A DNA stretch of 64,000 bases from Rotaria sp. Silwood1 (GCA_905250075.1 CAJNOP010000034.1:186001-250000), one strand, 5' to 3'. Numbered from the stretch's first letter, positions 20,801 through 36,100 are shown. Numbers and translations: made by a program. The notes: generated from the letters alone by a model not told the origin.

Positions 20801-23800
20801 TATAAATTATTCAATAGCAAGTGCTCTTAATATGTAAATTTATATTTTTCATCTCTTAGTGTTATTTACATATCTATCTCTTACATAGAAAAACAACAAC
20901 TCAGTCTCATCCGATTGATCATAATATTACGTAAGAAATTTTTACTTTTGTTTTTAAATATGATGAATATCGATTTATGTATAGAATCGTCAATACATCT
21001 TCACATTTACATCGTACCGCGAAACATTTAGCTGTACCTGGTCAATCAAATATTATTGAAATAGATGAAGATATTGAAAATGAAAAACTAAAACCCGAAC
21101 AAACCATGGAATTCGTTAGAAGTACAACAAATATAAGTTCAACATCAATAAGGAAAGAGGTGAATGTTCATTTTTTTACAAATTTTAATTAAAAAAGAAA
21201 AGAATTTTTAAATGCTTCTAGTCACATGTAATTGACACTCACGACAAATCTGATGATTCGGTACGTAGTACAGGAAGCAAACACAAATACGAAATACCAA
21301 TTGATAAAATTAAAGTAAATTCAAACACTATTCTTTTTTATAAATAAAATCACTTTAAAATCTAAATAGACTCCTCGAAAATCTGCTGCAAGTGGTATAA
21401 AAATACCATCTGATACTGTATCAGCGAAAAGCAAAGGTTATAACTAAGTAAAAAAATTTATTAGAGCAGCTCGTTTGAGACTCAAATGTGGAGCCCACAT
21501 GTGTTGTATAGCCTCACTCTACTAACACAAAATACGTAAAGTGAAATATCTTTAGTGTAGTTGTTTTGCAAGAATAATCGATTGCCAGAGAAGCGATCTA
21601 TTCTATATTGAGACTCTAGCTTTATTTGCTCTGCTGTTATTTCTGCTTTGCTTTTCATTTTTCTTAATCCTTTAATCACGAGACTTCTGCGCAGATGACA
21701 AAAAAAATGTGAGTTTGCTCATAGAAGTCCGGAAACAAGTATATACGTCAAAGGAGCACATTTAATTGCATTTGGCTTCAAACAGTACTATATTATTAAG
21801 TATTTGTTGAGTGGAAGAGAGTTGCCTGAAACCTTGTAAAATCCTTTGCATAGTTCCATAAATAACTCTATGGTTCAATATTATAATTTAGATTTGATTA
21901 AATTTAAACGTTTGGTCTTGTGTAAGATTAGAGCTTGAGTGTTAATTAAAATTTTTCGAGAAAACAATTCTTTTAGAATTCGACGCAATTATGCGGAGTT
22001 CGGCTTGTTTTCATAGGATTTTGAACGATTTTAGGCATTAAGAATTTATGAATTCTTATAGACCTCTAAATCCACGATTATTTCCTGTCTACTTGATATA
22101 TATGTACAGTGATCTTATATAATGATGCTTTGATACTAAAAGCATAAAGAAAAGAGAGAATACTCTATAGCCGAAGAACGTAAGAAGATTAAAAAAGTTA
22201 TAATCTGTGTAAAGAAGCTCAATCTGTATAAATAGGTTACGTAATCAAAAGGTTAATTTAACATTATTATTATTATAACTCTCGATAAACTCAGAGATGC
22301 TAATGTTGATTGTTTCCCAGAGTTATAACTTCATCAGTTCACTGTTTTTATGTTGATCACATGACGACTGTAGCAAATCAATGCATCATTATTCATCATT
22401 CTTGACATCTTGAATATAAATTTTTATTTGCTCAAATATAAAAAAAAATGTACTATTTAGAACATTTACACAGGTATTTCAATCATTCAAACTTCGAGAA
22501 AGATTTTCAAATATTCTAGAATAATTTATGTCTAGTTTTTAATGCTGTTCAGTGCATTTTACACTTTCTAAAGAGCTTTGAAAATGGAACTTGACGCCTG
22601 TTTTCTCGGATTGCTATACGAGAGCTAATAAACCTTGACTAAATTTTTCCTTTATAAAGACATGATGTGAATTTCTCAAAATAAATCATAGCATTTATTT
22701 GATAAATCTTTAGGCGGTGAAAATGAACAAATTACAATGCCAATCGACGTACAATCGACAGGAAACAATAATGAACAACAAAATTATTCATTAAGTAATC
22801 TAAAATCAATAAAAAAACCATATAAAACACCGAAAATATGGATGGATTTTGATGATTTTTGTGCTTGTTTTACGTCAGTTGAAAATAATCTTCTTCTCTT
22901 TAATTAATTTGTGATCTTTTCGTCTTAAATATTTTAGTTCAATTATTGTTTTCCATAATCCTCGTGGTTATCACTATGCACATAAGCACACAGAAATAAA
23001 AGTAAAAAAAAATATTGGTTTTTTTTACTAATTGATTAGTATATATTGATTCTTTTAGTTTGCTCCATATCAACAAGTAATAATTAAAATATTCTCAATT
23101 TTATTGTTTTATTCGTAAGTTAATATTCCTTTTTTAGCCAGTGATTACTTCTCTAAAAGAAAAGAAAAAAGAACCTAATCAATCAACTGTTCAAATACCA
23201 GTAAACTATTTTTCTGTCATTATTAATCTTATATTTCAATTTGAATAGAATCTACAAGATGATAAACCTTCATTATATTTATTTGTTGATAGTACACGTG
23301 AAATATTAGATAAAAATATTCAGCTAATTATTAGTTTAACATGTTTGTCACGATGGTATGATACTGTACTACCTGAATTTGTTGGATTGAATGAAAAAAG
23401 TTTTCGTAATACAAATTTATTCACTGAAAAAACTTCAATTGATGTTAATCAAGCAAGAAACTCAGGTCATTAACAGCGAATTAATACTAGCTGATGTACA
23501 AAGAATTGTTTTATTAATATTTTCAAAATTTTCGTCTTTTGTTCATTTAATTGAAACACATGTTGTAATCAAAAAATTCTCATTGAAGTTTTCCATAAAA
23601 TAATACATTCTTTTTAAGGAATGTAGTCTTCTTACGTTATAAATCACATCAATTAAAACGAGTTTCGAGAGATATGACCAAAAAAAATGATATTCGTCGG
23701 CTGAGTTAAGCAAAACACAAATATTCAAGGCTTGTTTATATTAATGCGAATAAGCTCTAAAATAGTTTTCTAGAAGTCAGAACAAAAAACTAGAATTACA

Positions 23801-26800
23801 AAAACTTGGTCCCGTACATCTCTAGTCTGGGTACTACTTTCGAATGAAGTACCGATTATAAAGTCTAGCAACATTCTATTAAAATCTAGGTCGTAAAATG
23901 AGCTCTATTTTTCTATGGAAAAGGTGTCATACTTGGTTACTTGATTAGTGACAGATTTAGAAGAGCGAAGCACAGGATGTCAGTTTCTTCCTTCCAAAAT
24001 CCTTCTTTCAATGTTTCTCAGCACAAAATGTCTAAAAACTATTCGATACTACCTAGCTTGGATTTCAAAACACTTATTCTTGACTACGATCGCGTCTATT
24101 TATCAGAATCTTCGATGCGTCGCTGTACATGATCTAATCATGTAGAAAGCGGCCGAGATTTTTATGCAACATCAACTTTACACTTGTAGTGTCAGCAGGA
24201 AACATTGTTGTTAATAACCATTTCGTCTGACGAGGAAAGCTCTTCAACCGTTCAGTCGCTTATGAGCTATGAATATTCTGACAAGAGTTTATACCCTTAG
24301 CTTATTGCTACGGAAATATTTAGCTTTTATGGTATTTTTTTGAATAAATGTCGTGGTGCAGAAAAACTGATTCTCAAATTTCGACTTGCAATTTTGTGTA
24401 AAGATAAGCCTTAGCGAGAGTAGTTTCAGATCTTTTGGTTTGCATCTATTAGGACATAAGAACAGTAGATCTCCTGATTTATATGCGTGATGTAAAAGAT
24501 AGGTTATTATCATAGTTGAGTCTTAGCATAGGAGTAACAACAAGATCTGAAACACCCACAATACATTATTCTTGGTAAGGCTTATCTCTATTCAAAATTT
24601 CAAGTCGAAATTCAATAATCATTTTTTCTGAACCATGACGCTTATATATTTTTGTAGTAATAAACTAAGAGTAAGAACTTTTTGAAAGGTATTCATAGCT
24701 CATTTGGATTTGTATAATAAAATTAAGAATCATTTGTTTTTAATGACACGATCTTCATTAAATTACAAGAGATTTTCACTGATTCATCATAACTATCATC
24801 CTAAATGTTTAGAATTGTTGACTCTTTCTAATTTTTTTTTTCAACCATATCCGGAACAATTTTTTGATCGAATCATATACAACTGTTCTATGAGTTTTGC
24901 ATGTGATCTTTTGATTAATAAAAAGAATTCTTCAATGAAATGAACGGTAGAAAAGTAAATTTTCAAAAATATTAACAAAGCACTTCTTTATGGAGCAATC
25001 GTTACAAACTAAGAAGTATAAAGATATTGTTTGTTTTTAGTATCACAAAAAGAGATTCTTCCACAAGCAGGTTCACTTATAGCTGAGTTGTATTCATGGA
25101 AATCACTTAGAATGGGACAACCTATTCTTCGTCTTCATACAACAGCAACGAAAGCTGCTTTACTAACATTATCACCTGGGTAAACATTTTCTAAATCAAA
25201 TTTCTGTTTTTTTGTAAATTAATTTTTATAAAAATTTTAGTCGTCATGTATTAAAACTTACTGATACATGTCCATTTGCTTGTAACGTGCAAATATTATC
25301 TGATACAAATGATTTTATGCTTGCTGATGAAGATCAATTATTAAATAAAATTACTGTTATGCCTGTGAAAAAAACTTTTTCTATTAATATTTCAATTTTA
25401 TTTTATGTATTATTTTCTAGGAAGATGCTGATTTTATACTACGAGCTGAAGAATTATTTCTAGCACTAGATGATTCTATACAAAATTTTCATTTGATTGG
25501 TCAACAAGAAAATAAATTATATGATCTTCTTAGTTTATATTGTGAAAATGCACCAAAATCACTTGATCTTACTATTCAAACATGTTTTAATATATTTAAT
25601 CAAGCATTATATTCCACTTTACGAACCGTTCTTTCTGTATCTGGATCAGGAATTAGTGTAGATACACAATTTGCTTGGCGATGTTTTACGAATGATCTTG
25701 CAACACCAGATATTTTGTCTGCTTATGAAACAAAACGTCCAAGTATGAAATTATTTGACAGCCACATGATTGACGATGATGCTCTTCATAATATTGCCTT
25801 CTAGCATTGAATATTAGAACAGTAGATGAGAGTTTAATCATTGTCTAGAAAATCTAGGACTAACCTATTCGAGGTTTATGAGGTTTTCTTACAAAATAAG
25901 TAATAGTTTCCATGTTTAATAAAGATGAAAAAGAGTAAGGATTTGTCCTTTGAGCATAATAGGGCTATGCTACATACTGTCGAAAAATTCATGGCTGATA
26001 GCACTTTGTATTGTCTACAAACAAGGTATCCATCGAACCCGAATTTTGAAGTTTGGTCTTACGAAAGAAAATGTACCAATATGACACATCAATGGAACTA
26101 ATAGTTCACCCATAAGTAGACCTCGACAAGACTAGTAAAAATCTATAGAAGTTTGTCCCCATGAGTTATCTTATCTGAATTATAATAATGTTGCCGAATT
26201 TTTCATCTCTGAAAAGATATATGTGAAATAATTGAAGTATGAAATTTCAATCTGAAATTTTGCCCATAGATCAGTCTCGTAGATGTCAAAATGTCTTAAA
26301 AATTTCAGTTTAAAGGGTTGTGTTATTTTTGAAATATTAACACATACTTTATGGTAAAATTTTGAAAAGATTCTAATGTCTACGAGACCTATTCATTGAC
26401 AAAATATCAGTTCCACAGGCAAGTCATACGTGGAGACTTTACCTCTCGAGCTGCAACTATTTTCTGTTAATTATTAAAAGAAGATAGACATAAGCAAATA
26501 GACAAGATTTAAGAGTGAACTACGATAGATCTGCACAGAGTAAAATAAATGATATGAAACACTGAAGGGTTATAGATATTCCGAAAGAAGTCAATGGTAT
26601 TCAGAAAAAAACCGAACTCGAACTTGGCAGATCCTTAGGGTACTTCCATGATTGCCCCATATGCTTCGAGAAATATTTGAGCAAAAGACTCTAAATATTT
26701 CATGCTGTCAATATTGATTGAATATTTCTCGAATTTGAACTGCTCATTCTAAATAATAAGTCAGGATTCAGGTTGGATGCATGCTGACTACGAACAATCA

Positions 26801-29800
26801 ATCATGGATTATGTAAATTCTTATCGAGTTGATCAGTTTCAAATCAATCAGCATGTATTTCCATTAGACATGAATAAACTAAGTCCGATTCCGTCGGATT
26901 GGAGATCGAGACTAAAATAAGTATTTGTGTCGCCGTTTCATTGAACATCTGATAAGGAAGTCATTAGTAACTAAACTGATAGTAATATAACACCAAAATA
27001 TTTCAAATTTATAGATAATAGGAGAGAAGAGCTTTTAAGTGTAGCTAACAAAGTTTTAGCTAAATACTGGACAAGAGTTGAATCTCTTTTTGACCGAAAT
27101 GGTAACTTTAACATAAGTGTAATCTACATTCTAGGAGTTATGAGAAAAAAAAATATTCTCTTAAAAATATTTTCTCTAGTTGTTAGAAGTCTCAGCCGTC
27201 ATTCAGCACGAACTGCTGGAAATTCTTCTGCAAGTACAGGAACACCTACTACAAGTAAAAGAAGTACTGGAGGACGAGAGAAAAATGTAGACGATAGGTC
27301 TAGTTCAAAACAACAATTTTCATTGACGAATTCACCATCAACATCAGATATACAAGGTAATCTTCAGGTTTAATTAATAATCAAATTAAAAGATGAAAAT
27401 TTTAGAAGAAGCTTTGTCTGATTTGTTAACACATGAATTAAACGAAAGTGAAATAGCAGCTATTACGAATATTCAAAAAAGTATTCGAGGATTTTTACAA
27501 CGTCGTATTGCACTTGCTCGTACATCTGGTACGGAAAAAAATTTATTTATTCAACAAATATTACAATCAAGCATGTCGTTACTTAAAGTTGATCAAAATA
27601 AATCAGCTTTACTTCTTTTTAAGTAATTCGTTTGTTTTGTTTTTTTTTTCATTTGAATTTCAATGCTATTTTGCATATTCTCATAACAGATATTTCATAT
27701 CAATCAAACCAGAATTAGCTCGATGTTTTACATTTGGTGATGATGATTGGAATATGGTCACATATCGAGATTATAATGGAATATATCAAGAACAATCAGC
27801 AAATAAGTGGTTTGTTTTATTTCGGTAGAGAAAAAGCAGTCCATTTATTATATCTTAAAAGGAAGGAAAATTATATCGTTGTTTTAGAGAAATTTTTTAT
27901 ATTAATGAAGAGTGTTTCATCGCTGCTAAATTTCTTTCACATTTACCAAACACACTTTTACGTGTAATCAATAATGATACATATAATGAAATGCCATTGG
28001 TATTCAATCGATTACGACCAGGAATCTTTACTAAAAATAAAGTGAATTACCTATCTTTGACAGAAAAAAAAATCTGGAAATCGTTTTTTTTATTTCGAAT
28101 TAATAGAATGGTTACACATTTTTTGCTGAAGGAATATCGCTTGATCAATCAATACCAAGTGATCGTTTTCGTCTTCGTTTAATAACATCATATACACAGT
28201 TACCTGAAATGCGTACTGATCAAATAACATCATCATTTATTACAAAAGATATTACAGATTATTATATTCCAAATAAAGACCAAATTATATGCAGGTTAAA
28301 TATATGTTTTAATTAGCATTATTATAAACTAGTTCTTTTCTTTAGATATCACATTATTACTTCTGATAATATTAATCAAACTGGTCTAAATTATCATTTA
28401 GCTAGTATTCATTTTAGTACATCAAAGTCGGATGTTTTAATGCGTTTAACGGTCTTAGATAATAACGAAGAAATAGTTAGTGTTGAAGGAAAAGGATGTG
28501 TTGTTTTACCTGCAGTACTTTTTATGCGTACAATTACCAATGTAGTACAACCGCCACCTGTATCAAAGCCAAACTCAAGAACGACAGGAGGTTAAAGCTT
28601 TAAATGACTTAAGTTTGTTCATTATTTTTGTCAGTTTAGGATCACGTAAAAAAGATTTAAACAATACTCATCAAGGAAATGTTGCTGATTTAACAACAAT
28701 AAATAGCGCCCGATCAGACAAAGATAGAATTGGGAATGGAATGAGAAATGTATGTTAAATTTATTGCTAGCGAACGTTTTTGTTTAAAAAAAAATACTTC
28801 TAAATTGTTATTTGAGAGATCAAGCAGTCGAGACGGATTAACAATCGTAGACGAAGAAGAAAAAGTAAAGATATATGTAAATCATCATCTATATGACTTC
28901 TTTTTAGTTACATAAATATATTATTCAAGTAACACTTCTTCGTAAGTCCTGGCCATTAACTGCAAATCAATTGCAATTTGTTGAACAACTTAAAGAACAA
29001 GAAAAAAATGAATTAAAAGGTAAGAAAAAGAAAATTTCGTTTATGATTTCCAATTAAAATATGAATTAATTAATAAAATAGTTTTTAATCGACAATTATC
29101 AGCAAATAAAATTGATCGACCAATTAGCGAATCAACAAGTAGCAAACGAACAGGACAAACAAGTTCTACCGCATCGACAACAAGCAGTCGAACAAAAAGT
29201 AGTACTGCTGGAAGTGGTAGAACTAGTACGCCATCATTAAGTCGACCGAAATCGTTAAAAGAAAATATAGAAACAACGATTGATACAAGTAAACCTCATT
29301 GGATATTACGAATAGTATCCGATGCAGATAAAGCTGTATGAAAATTGAAACTATATATAAAAAGACTAAAATTTGTTTTGCTTTTGTTTTTATCAAGGAT
29401 GAATTAACAATTAAAAAAGACACTGAACGAAATGAAGAATTAATGAATATAAAAAAAGCATGGGAAACATTACAAGTTGGTCGAGCTGAAAAAGCAATGG
29501 AATCGAGACAAAAATTCCTTGATTCTTCACAATTAAAAGTTGACGAAGTTTCATTAGTTGAAACAACTGATGATACAACAAATGTTTCAGAAATTCGTAC
29601 TGATGAAGAAACAACTAGTACAATTAATTCTTCAATTTTAGGACAACAACAAATTATCAAACAAACTCCAACAACAAAGAAAAGCTTTTTATTCATGAAA
29701 AAAGGATCCGTTAAAGAAGAAACTATGAAAAAAACTGAATTAATTTCACCATCTCTTTCATCATCACCACAAATCGATGAACCTCTTCTAGATGAACCAC

Positions 29801-30304
29801 CACCAAGCAAGCCTAAAATTATTTTAACACCATTAGATTTAAAACCTTTTCTCAAGTAATCTGATGTCTTAATAATACCGAACGAAGGTGTATATATTCT
29901 CGTTTGTTTTCAGACAAAAACTGCTTTCTGATGAGCCAATTATATCTGATTCATTATTTGAACAAGAAGATTTACAACATCGTCAAAATAATTTCACTGA
30001 ATATTCGAAACATGCTGATGAAATTCGTCAACTTCGTCAAGAAGATCAAAATAATCGATATAAAGAAAAACTTCGTCAATTAGACGAATATGTTAGTTTG
30101 CAAGCTAAAACTGATCAAATTCGTCGAACAATTAATGAACCACGTGAAGCATTTCGACAACGATTTCTTGAAATTGAACGTATACGTCTACAAGAAGTAG
30201 CTGCTCAAGAAAAAAAATTATTGGATGAAGAAAAAGCAAGATTAGCAGCTATGATTAAACCAGTTAGAAAAAAAACTTCACCTGGAAAAAAGAAAAAGAA
30301 ATAA
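17877..30304 (+). CDS. ADGB: Androglobin (calpain-like/globin/IQ protein), multi-exon
   Basis: Spliced exons follow animal androglobin from end to end: PIWPEWNEAEINVESWDAG (18719 exon), FEDPEGKVELPPS, IISEITALWDI, WRPW...EHIYALNK, NPSGKYIVRL, GTWRKIIIDDTIPFD and ELWPMLLSKALLKI (calpain-like), SLTGWIPEPI, PPPPEYVPPWKLIRPKK (20617), IWMDFDDFCACF (22840), SLYLFVDS, LYSWKSLRMGQPILRLHTTAT, globin-related helices (ELFLALDDSI to FAWRCFTNDL, 25430-25740), an IQ motif IQKSIRGFLQRR (27471), the segment around VINNDTYNEMP (27970), DYYIPNKDQII, STSKSDVLMRLTVLDNNEE, VEGKGCVVLPA, WPLTANQLQFV, IKKDTERNEELMNIKKAWE (29413) and a charged coiled tail ending in lysines. Most introns are 45-80 bases with GT-AG ends and matching phases. 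Four are 0.7-1.6 kb and contain repeats. In mammals the protein acts in sperm flagella and cilia. No definite inactivating change was found. The exact first exon is uncertain. Confidence 0.9.
18593..18657 (+). other. ADGB: Possible alternative first (or cassette) exon of androglobin
   Basis: An ATG at 18593 opens 65 bases (MSSTVSSKIIGDN, then NTRRSR) ending at a GT donor in the same phase as the donor at 18013. Both join correctly to the exon starting at 18719. The gene could therefore start here or at 17877. Alternatively, 18598-18657 could be an internal exon keeping the frame, though its acceptor is weak. RNA evidence is required to choose. Confidence 0.4.
24262..24703. repeat. Foldback subfamily A, copy 2 (androglobin intron)
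   Basis: ATGAGCTATGAAT at 24262-24274 is repeated inverted at 24691-24703. The arms continue imperfectly inward (CTTAG-TTATT-CTAC; TTTCGACTTG-AATTTTG; AGATAAGCCTTA; TTTCAGATCTT). The arm segment near 24338 matches the palindrome at 1345-1553. It lies within the intron between exons ending near 23464 and starting at about 25041. Confidence 0.65.
26120..26440. repeat. Foldback subfamily B, copy 2 (androglobin intron)
   Basis: ATCTGAAATTTTGCCCATAG (about 26261) with GTCTCGTAGAT and GTCTTAAAA is mirrored by CTAATGTCTACGAGAC and TTGACAAAATATCAG (about 26360-26410). The arms match those at 7890-8455 and 42200-42610. The right arm is shorter than the left. Confidence 0.6.
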
Positions 30305-33186
30305 TTTCATTAATATTCATAAACCATATATTACGACAACTTGTTTTTTTTAATAATATTCAAATGCAAAAAAAACATTACGCGAAAAACTTTTCAAAAT
30401 ATAAATGCGTTCTTACAGTGAATTTCTAATGTCTTAATCAGATATTATTTTAAACATTAATCATGAAATCCTCTAATATGGTTCAGATCTATATTAGATA
30501 ATAAATATTTTTTCATTAGACCGTTCTCCCCAATAGAAGATGCCGGATTTATTATGATATCTAAGAATACAAATTTTTCAGAAGAACTTTCTATTATGTT
30601 CTCATGCATCATTGAAGTAGAAAAGTTTTTTCAAAAAACTAAAACCCTTTTGACAATATGAGTATCGATTCTTAAAAACTCAAATATAATTTTGACTTCA
30701 GTTTTTAACATTTTCAGCTCTGAATTCTGAAAACTAGACATATTTTGCTATAAATATTTAAAGTTTTTGAGAAATTGAGTCATTAGGTAGAGTCTTCTAT
30801 TACACTGAATACGCGTCATTCCTTCAAGGTCAATCTTAATTTGCAAAGACTATGGTTTGAGTATAACTCAACAATAATAAATGTTATTGAAAATAGTTGA
30901 TCTGTATCTTCAATAAGCAGAAGTAATCAAGTGATGTACTTTCTTGGTGCAATTTCTCAACCTTGTTTCATATGTATAATAAATAAATAGGTCGTTTATC
31001 GACAATAGTAAATATACATATATATAGAAGCAAACGAAAAAAAACTCGAAGGTACTACTATGAACAAATATTACTCTTTGATGTTTGGTATTACAATTGT
31101 TTGCTTATGCTTAATGCTATGAATAATCGAGTAGTTTTATATTTATCGTTTTTTTTTTATTTGATATCGTCTTACTGTATTCAGTATTCAATATTGATAG
31201 ATTCTAATATCTATCATAGAATTCACGCATGTTTTCTAATAAAAATTAAATAATAAAAAATATTTGTAGCCCTTTCATTTATATGTCAAAACATGTGTTT
31301 TCTGACCAAACCTTTTCAAGTTAAAAATGAATTCTTTATTATTCAAATATTTCATAAATAATTATTAGTTTTGGTCGATCATATTTCATCATTCTACTTA
31401 TGATCAATTTTAAGCATATTATTCATGTTAATAAATAACTCTTACAATACATGCGTCTCTTCTCCTTGTGATTTGATATCAAACTCAATGCCTCTTTCAG
31501 CTTATATTACTCATCTTCTTCCTATATCTAAATGTCAAAAAAAAAAAAAACATACAACTAGTTAGAGAAAAAGAAAAAGGTCTTGTCTCAACTTGATTTC
31601 GATTCATACACACATTATGAAAAAGTAATTTTTGATCAGTAGGTGGTAGCCACCTTCTACACTAAGCAAAACGTCCATAATTGCGAGGAAAAAAAATTCT
31701 TTCTTTTTTCATTTGATGCACTCTTATGTTTACTTATTAATTAAAGCAGTTCGATGATATGAAAAAATTTCTAATGATTAATACATATATCGACAACGTC
31801 AATTTTTCAATCCGTTCCTTTTAATTCATTTTCTCTTCTTGATTCATTGCCTTGAACCATATACGTAAGCATAATAGCAAGGGATTTTAGTCGTAGTTTG
31901 TCATACAAATGTCGCCTGCAATCAAGCGAACAGAATCGATGCTTTAAAGTGCATATATAGATTGCATGAATGTAGGTGTACGTTAAGTCAACAACTATTA
32001 TATATCGTTGAAACTAATCATTAGATATTGGTTATCGTAATTTTTTTTCTTACTTTCTTTATCATACAAAACAAAGATGGATATCTCACACTAAACTGTA
32101 AACCGATTTAATAAGATCAAATTTCCTTTTCAGTATTAAACAAAAACTATTCATTGCCTTTAGCAATGTCGTTTGTTGTTATTATGATATCTAGTTTACT
32201 TCATTTATAGGTAATATATATAACAGTCATCACTAAAGAATGTGAGTTATAAAAAATTATAATGTTGTTGTTGTCGTTGTAAAAAAAATGACATGGTATG
32301 CCTATATGAGTAGAAGAAACATATAGAAATACTTCTTTTATTATCAACATGGTTGAAGTGGAATAAGCAGTAATTCAAAACCATGCACATATATGCTTTT
32401 TTTTTCTATGCCTAATTCGATACATTTTTATTCATCATGTGTAAAAATTATTCAGAAAGTAGGCGGTAATAAGACTTAAATGATTGAAAAAGAATTCTAT
32501 AGATTAACATTTTAGTTTTACTCACACGTTAATATTAACGAAAAAAAGAAATTATTGAAGGTCACACAGAAAACAAAGATTTGTATAGTAGTATGAAGAA
32601 TTTTGCTATCATAGGTATTCAGTTATAAAAGTGAATAAAACAACACTTGTGGATGCAAGACGACGAAAAAGAAATATAGATGATCATAATCAAACAAAGT
32701 AATTGATATATATACATATATTCAATCGTTTTTGAACTGTTTGATCAATAGAATTCAATCCTGTTAAAGAGGAATCATATTTTATCAACTTGCTTTCTTT
32801 GTATTCGCTTCCGTTTTTTTATTTTTTTTTTCTTCTTTTCTCTCCCCTTTTTCTTGAGCTGTAAATATATATAAATATAAAATTAAACGCAAAAGAGAGA
32901 GAGAGAGAAAAAACGAAGAGGAGGAGAGATTATAAGGCGAAATATTTCATCGAACAGTATAGCATAAAATTTAAAAAAAGAAAAACGAACGACATCGTTT
33001 GTCATCATAATGTGGGCAAATCACTTATCCTCACTAAGAGAAAAGTGCTTATACGTGTTTAATTATAGACATTAAATATATGTTCATATTCAAGTATAAG
33101 TAAACATAATCTATATGTATTTATATTTAAGAATTTTCTTTCTATTATTCATTATAATAGATAAAAATCTATTATTCCTATAAGAA
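30305..33186. other. Intergenic stretch, androglobin to PDZ gene
   Basis: AT-rich with many homopolymer runs. A GA repeat at about 32893-32908 and a pyrimidine tract near 32813-32850 lie a few hundred bases upstream of the next start codon and may belong to its promoter. No gene or complete mobile element was recognised. Confidence 0.35.
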
Positions 33187-36100
33187 ATGTCTTCAGGTAC
33201 ATTTTCTAAACAAAATTCATCTCCTGGCCCAACACGTCGTACTCGAACAAGAAACGAATATAATGAGAATAATCCACAACATAATGCTAATCATCGTAGT
33301 TTAAGTGGTAAATTTCGAAATTTATTTCGAAAGAGTTCTTCATCACCTAATCGTACAACGAATAATACTGAACGTCCACCACTTGCAACAGCACGTCAAC
33401 GGTCTCAATCACCACAAGTTAAATCAGCATCCACGGAAGCACCTCAATTACGAGCACCTCTTGTTAGTTGGCCATTTGGAAAAAAAAGATCAAAATCACC
33501 AGCAACAACAAATGGTAAAACGAAAACAAAAGGTGGTCGTAAAACTAAAAAAACAACAGTACCACCGTTGGAAATCTCCAATCCAATCTATCAACAAGAA
33601 TATCAAACATCAATACATGGTCAAAATTTTGTTCCAAGAACTCCAGAACTTTCACATGGTAGTACTGGAAGAACTCATTCATCATCAAATTACGAAACAA
33701 CAACAAAAGGTTTTCGTGATTATATGGTTATTGATAATACAAAACCGTCTCAACAGGTAAAGTCATCAGTTGATAAACTGGTTATTTTTTTTCGTAGGAT
33801 TATCTTTCATTCGTATGAGTAATAAAATTAATAATCAATAACCATTGTTTGTCGATGTAATATCAAATCTATATTGTTTGTCAATGTCTTTCGATTCTCT
33901 GAATTTGATCTTTGGACATGATATTTGCTCAGATAATCGATTATTGCAAGAAAAAAAAATCTACTGATAAATTGAAAGAGAGAGGGAATTGTTTAGATGA
34001 AAAAAACAAATTCATCTGTTTATTTAGTACAAATTATAAGAATACACAACCATTTAAAAATAAAAACTTTTTTGAAAGAAAATTTATATTCACATTGAAT
34101 GTTTTTTTGGTCTCAGGTAATCGTACATGATGCCGATATTATTACACCACCACCATATTCGTCGAATCGCAGTCGTTCACCATCACTGAGTCATAATCGT
34201 TTACCTGATACAACTATTCAATATTCTTATCATAATGATATTTCATCATCACCAAGATCAGATATTGAAGTCTTTCATACACCAAAGCATCGACATAAAG
34301 TCGATGATACTCCATCATTAACAGCTATTCAAACCTTAGTCGATAAAACTCCATCACGTCCTCAAACTTCAAATTATTCACCATCAAAGCAACGAAGAAA
34401 AGTGAATGAGACTCAATCGTTTGTTACTGATCAAAGTTTAGTCGAGAATACTCCCATACTTTTTCCAACAATAACACAATCACCAAAATCAACTATGCAT
34501 TCTAATCAATGGAAGAGTATGTCATCGTCGTCTCTCAATAATAATGAAATGCGTTCAACAGCATCATCATCAATGGATGTTGATGTTCCAAAATTAAATG
34601 AACCTTTTGTACCACTTGGTCATACATCAAATACAGAAAAATCAAAACGAACTAATTCTCAATATCGTCTTGATGAAACCTATAATTCGTTATCAACTAT
34701 GAATAATGTTGTTCAACCACATCGATCATATACAAGTACACATAGTTCGTTCCCTGATGCAGAAATTATGCATAGTAATAGTTTAACTTCATTACAACCA
34801 GACACAACGAATAGTAAAGTTCTTATTTTAATTGATGATAATAAAATTCTCATGTTTCTTTTAGTTCCTAAATATCCTGGATTAAGTGCGATTGTCCATT
34901 ATCATATACGTCCAAGTTCTATTTATTACAATGAATATCCATCAATAACAACAAGTCCTCAGCGAATAAAACGTTTTGATGCATCAACTACAACTTTAAA
35001 TGACAATGATCAAGGACAGCAATGGTATAATACATTAAATAGTGGTTCACCATCATCACCCTCTGGTATTCATCATCATGATGGTTATATTCGACCTTTA
35101 ACTCCTCAAAAACCCTCATTACAAACAGATACCAATGCCTGTCGTGTTGATACTGATGATTCACATGGTAGAAGACCTTTAACACCATCTCGAACATCAT
35201 ATTATGATTCTTCTGAAATTCCCGTAATTTATCGTAGTTCAAAAACAGTTTACACCAAAGATAAGCATAGTTATGTTGATGGTGGAGAACTTCGAACATG
35301 GAGTATTCAGGATAATAATGATATTGATATTGATATAAATCGAAACCCATCAACATCTATTCAAATTGAATGTATATGTAATGATTATGATATTGTTCTA
35401 CCGACGATTACAAATGAATATCAAAATAATTCAAGAATTCATGAACCGAAAATAAATCATAATGATGTGCAAGAAGAAAACTATGTCGTTTCATATGAAT
35501 ATGAAAAACAATATCCATATGATGAACAACAATATTCAAATCGATATTCTCGTAAGAAGACAAAAAAAAAACATCTGAATAATAACTTTTTCTTTTTCGT
35601 AGATAATTACTATAATGATAAAAATTCAAGTTTTACAAGACCATCAACTGTAATTGAACGAGAAAAAATCTATGATCAATCAACTCGTTCGTATCAAACT
35701 ACTGAACGTAGACAGGGTAACAATTTAGTAAACTAATATTAAAAAAAACTTTTTCAACAATCAATTGATGGTACTTCTTTTTTTTTTGCGAAAAACATTC
35801 ATGAATTTTTGCTTCATACATTTATCTATATTTTAATACATATATCATTCTAAAAAAAAAAACATTAATCTATTTAAATAGTAAAATTTTATGCATTCAA
35901 GTCGTAAAGGCTTAATTCTTTTTATCTGAATGATTTTTTATGCACATAAAGAAAGAAAAAAGGAGTGTTAACAAATGTCTCGAATAGTATTACAATCAGT
36001 GATTATATGCTTCAGTTAATGATAAGTAAAGGTAAGTTAAAAAAAGAAAAGAAATGAAATCATAAGAATTTCTTTCTTAATATGGTAAATAACTTCAAAA

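Noticed and set aside
34819..34864. 46-base intron in the PDZ gene
   Set aside because: It would break the frame; the 51-base version starting at 34814 has a better donor and keeps the frame.
34988..35629. Long minus-strand frames opposite the PDZ gene
   Set aside because: His/Tyr-rich mirror readings of Asn/Ser codons in a well-supported spliced gene.
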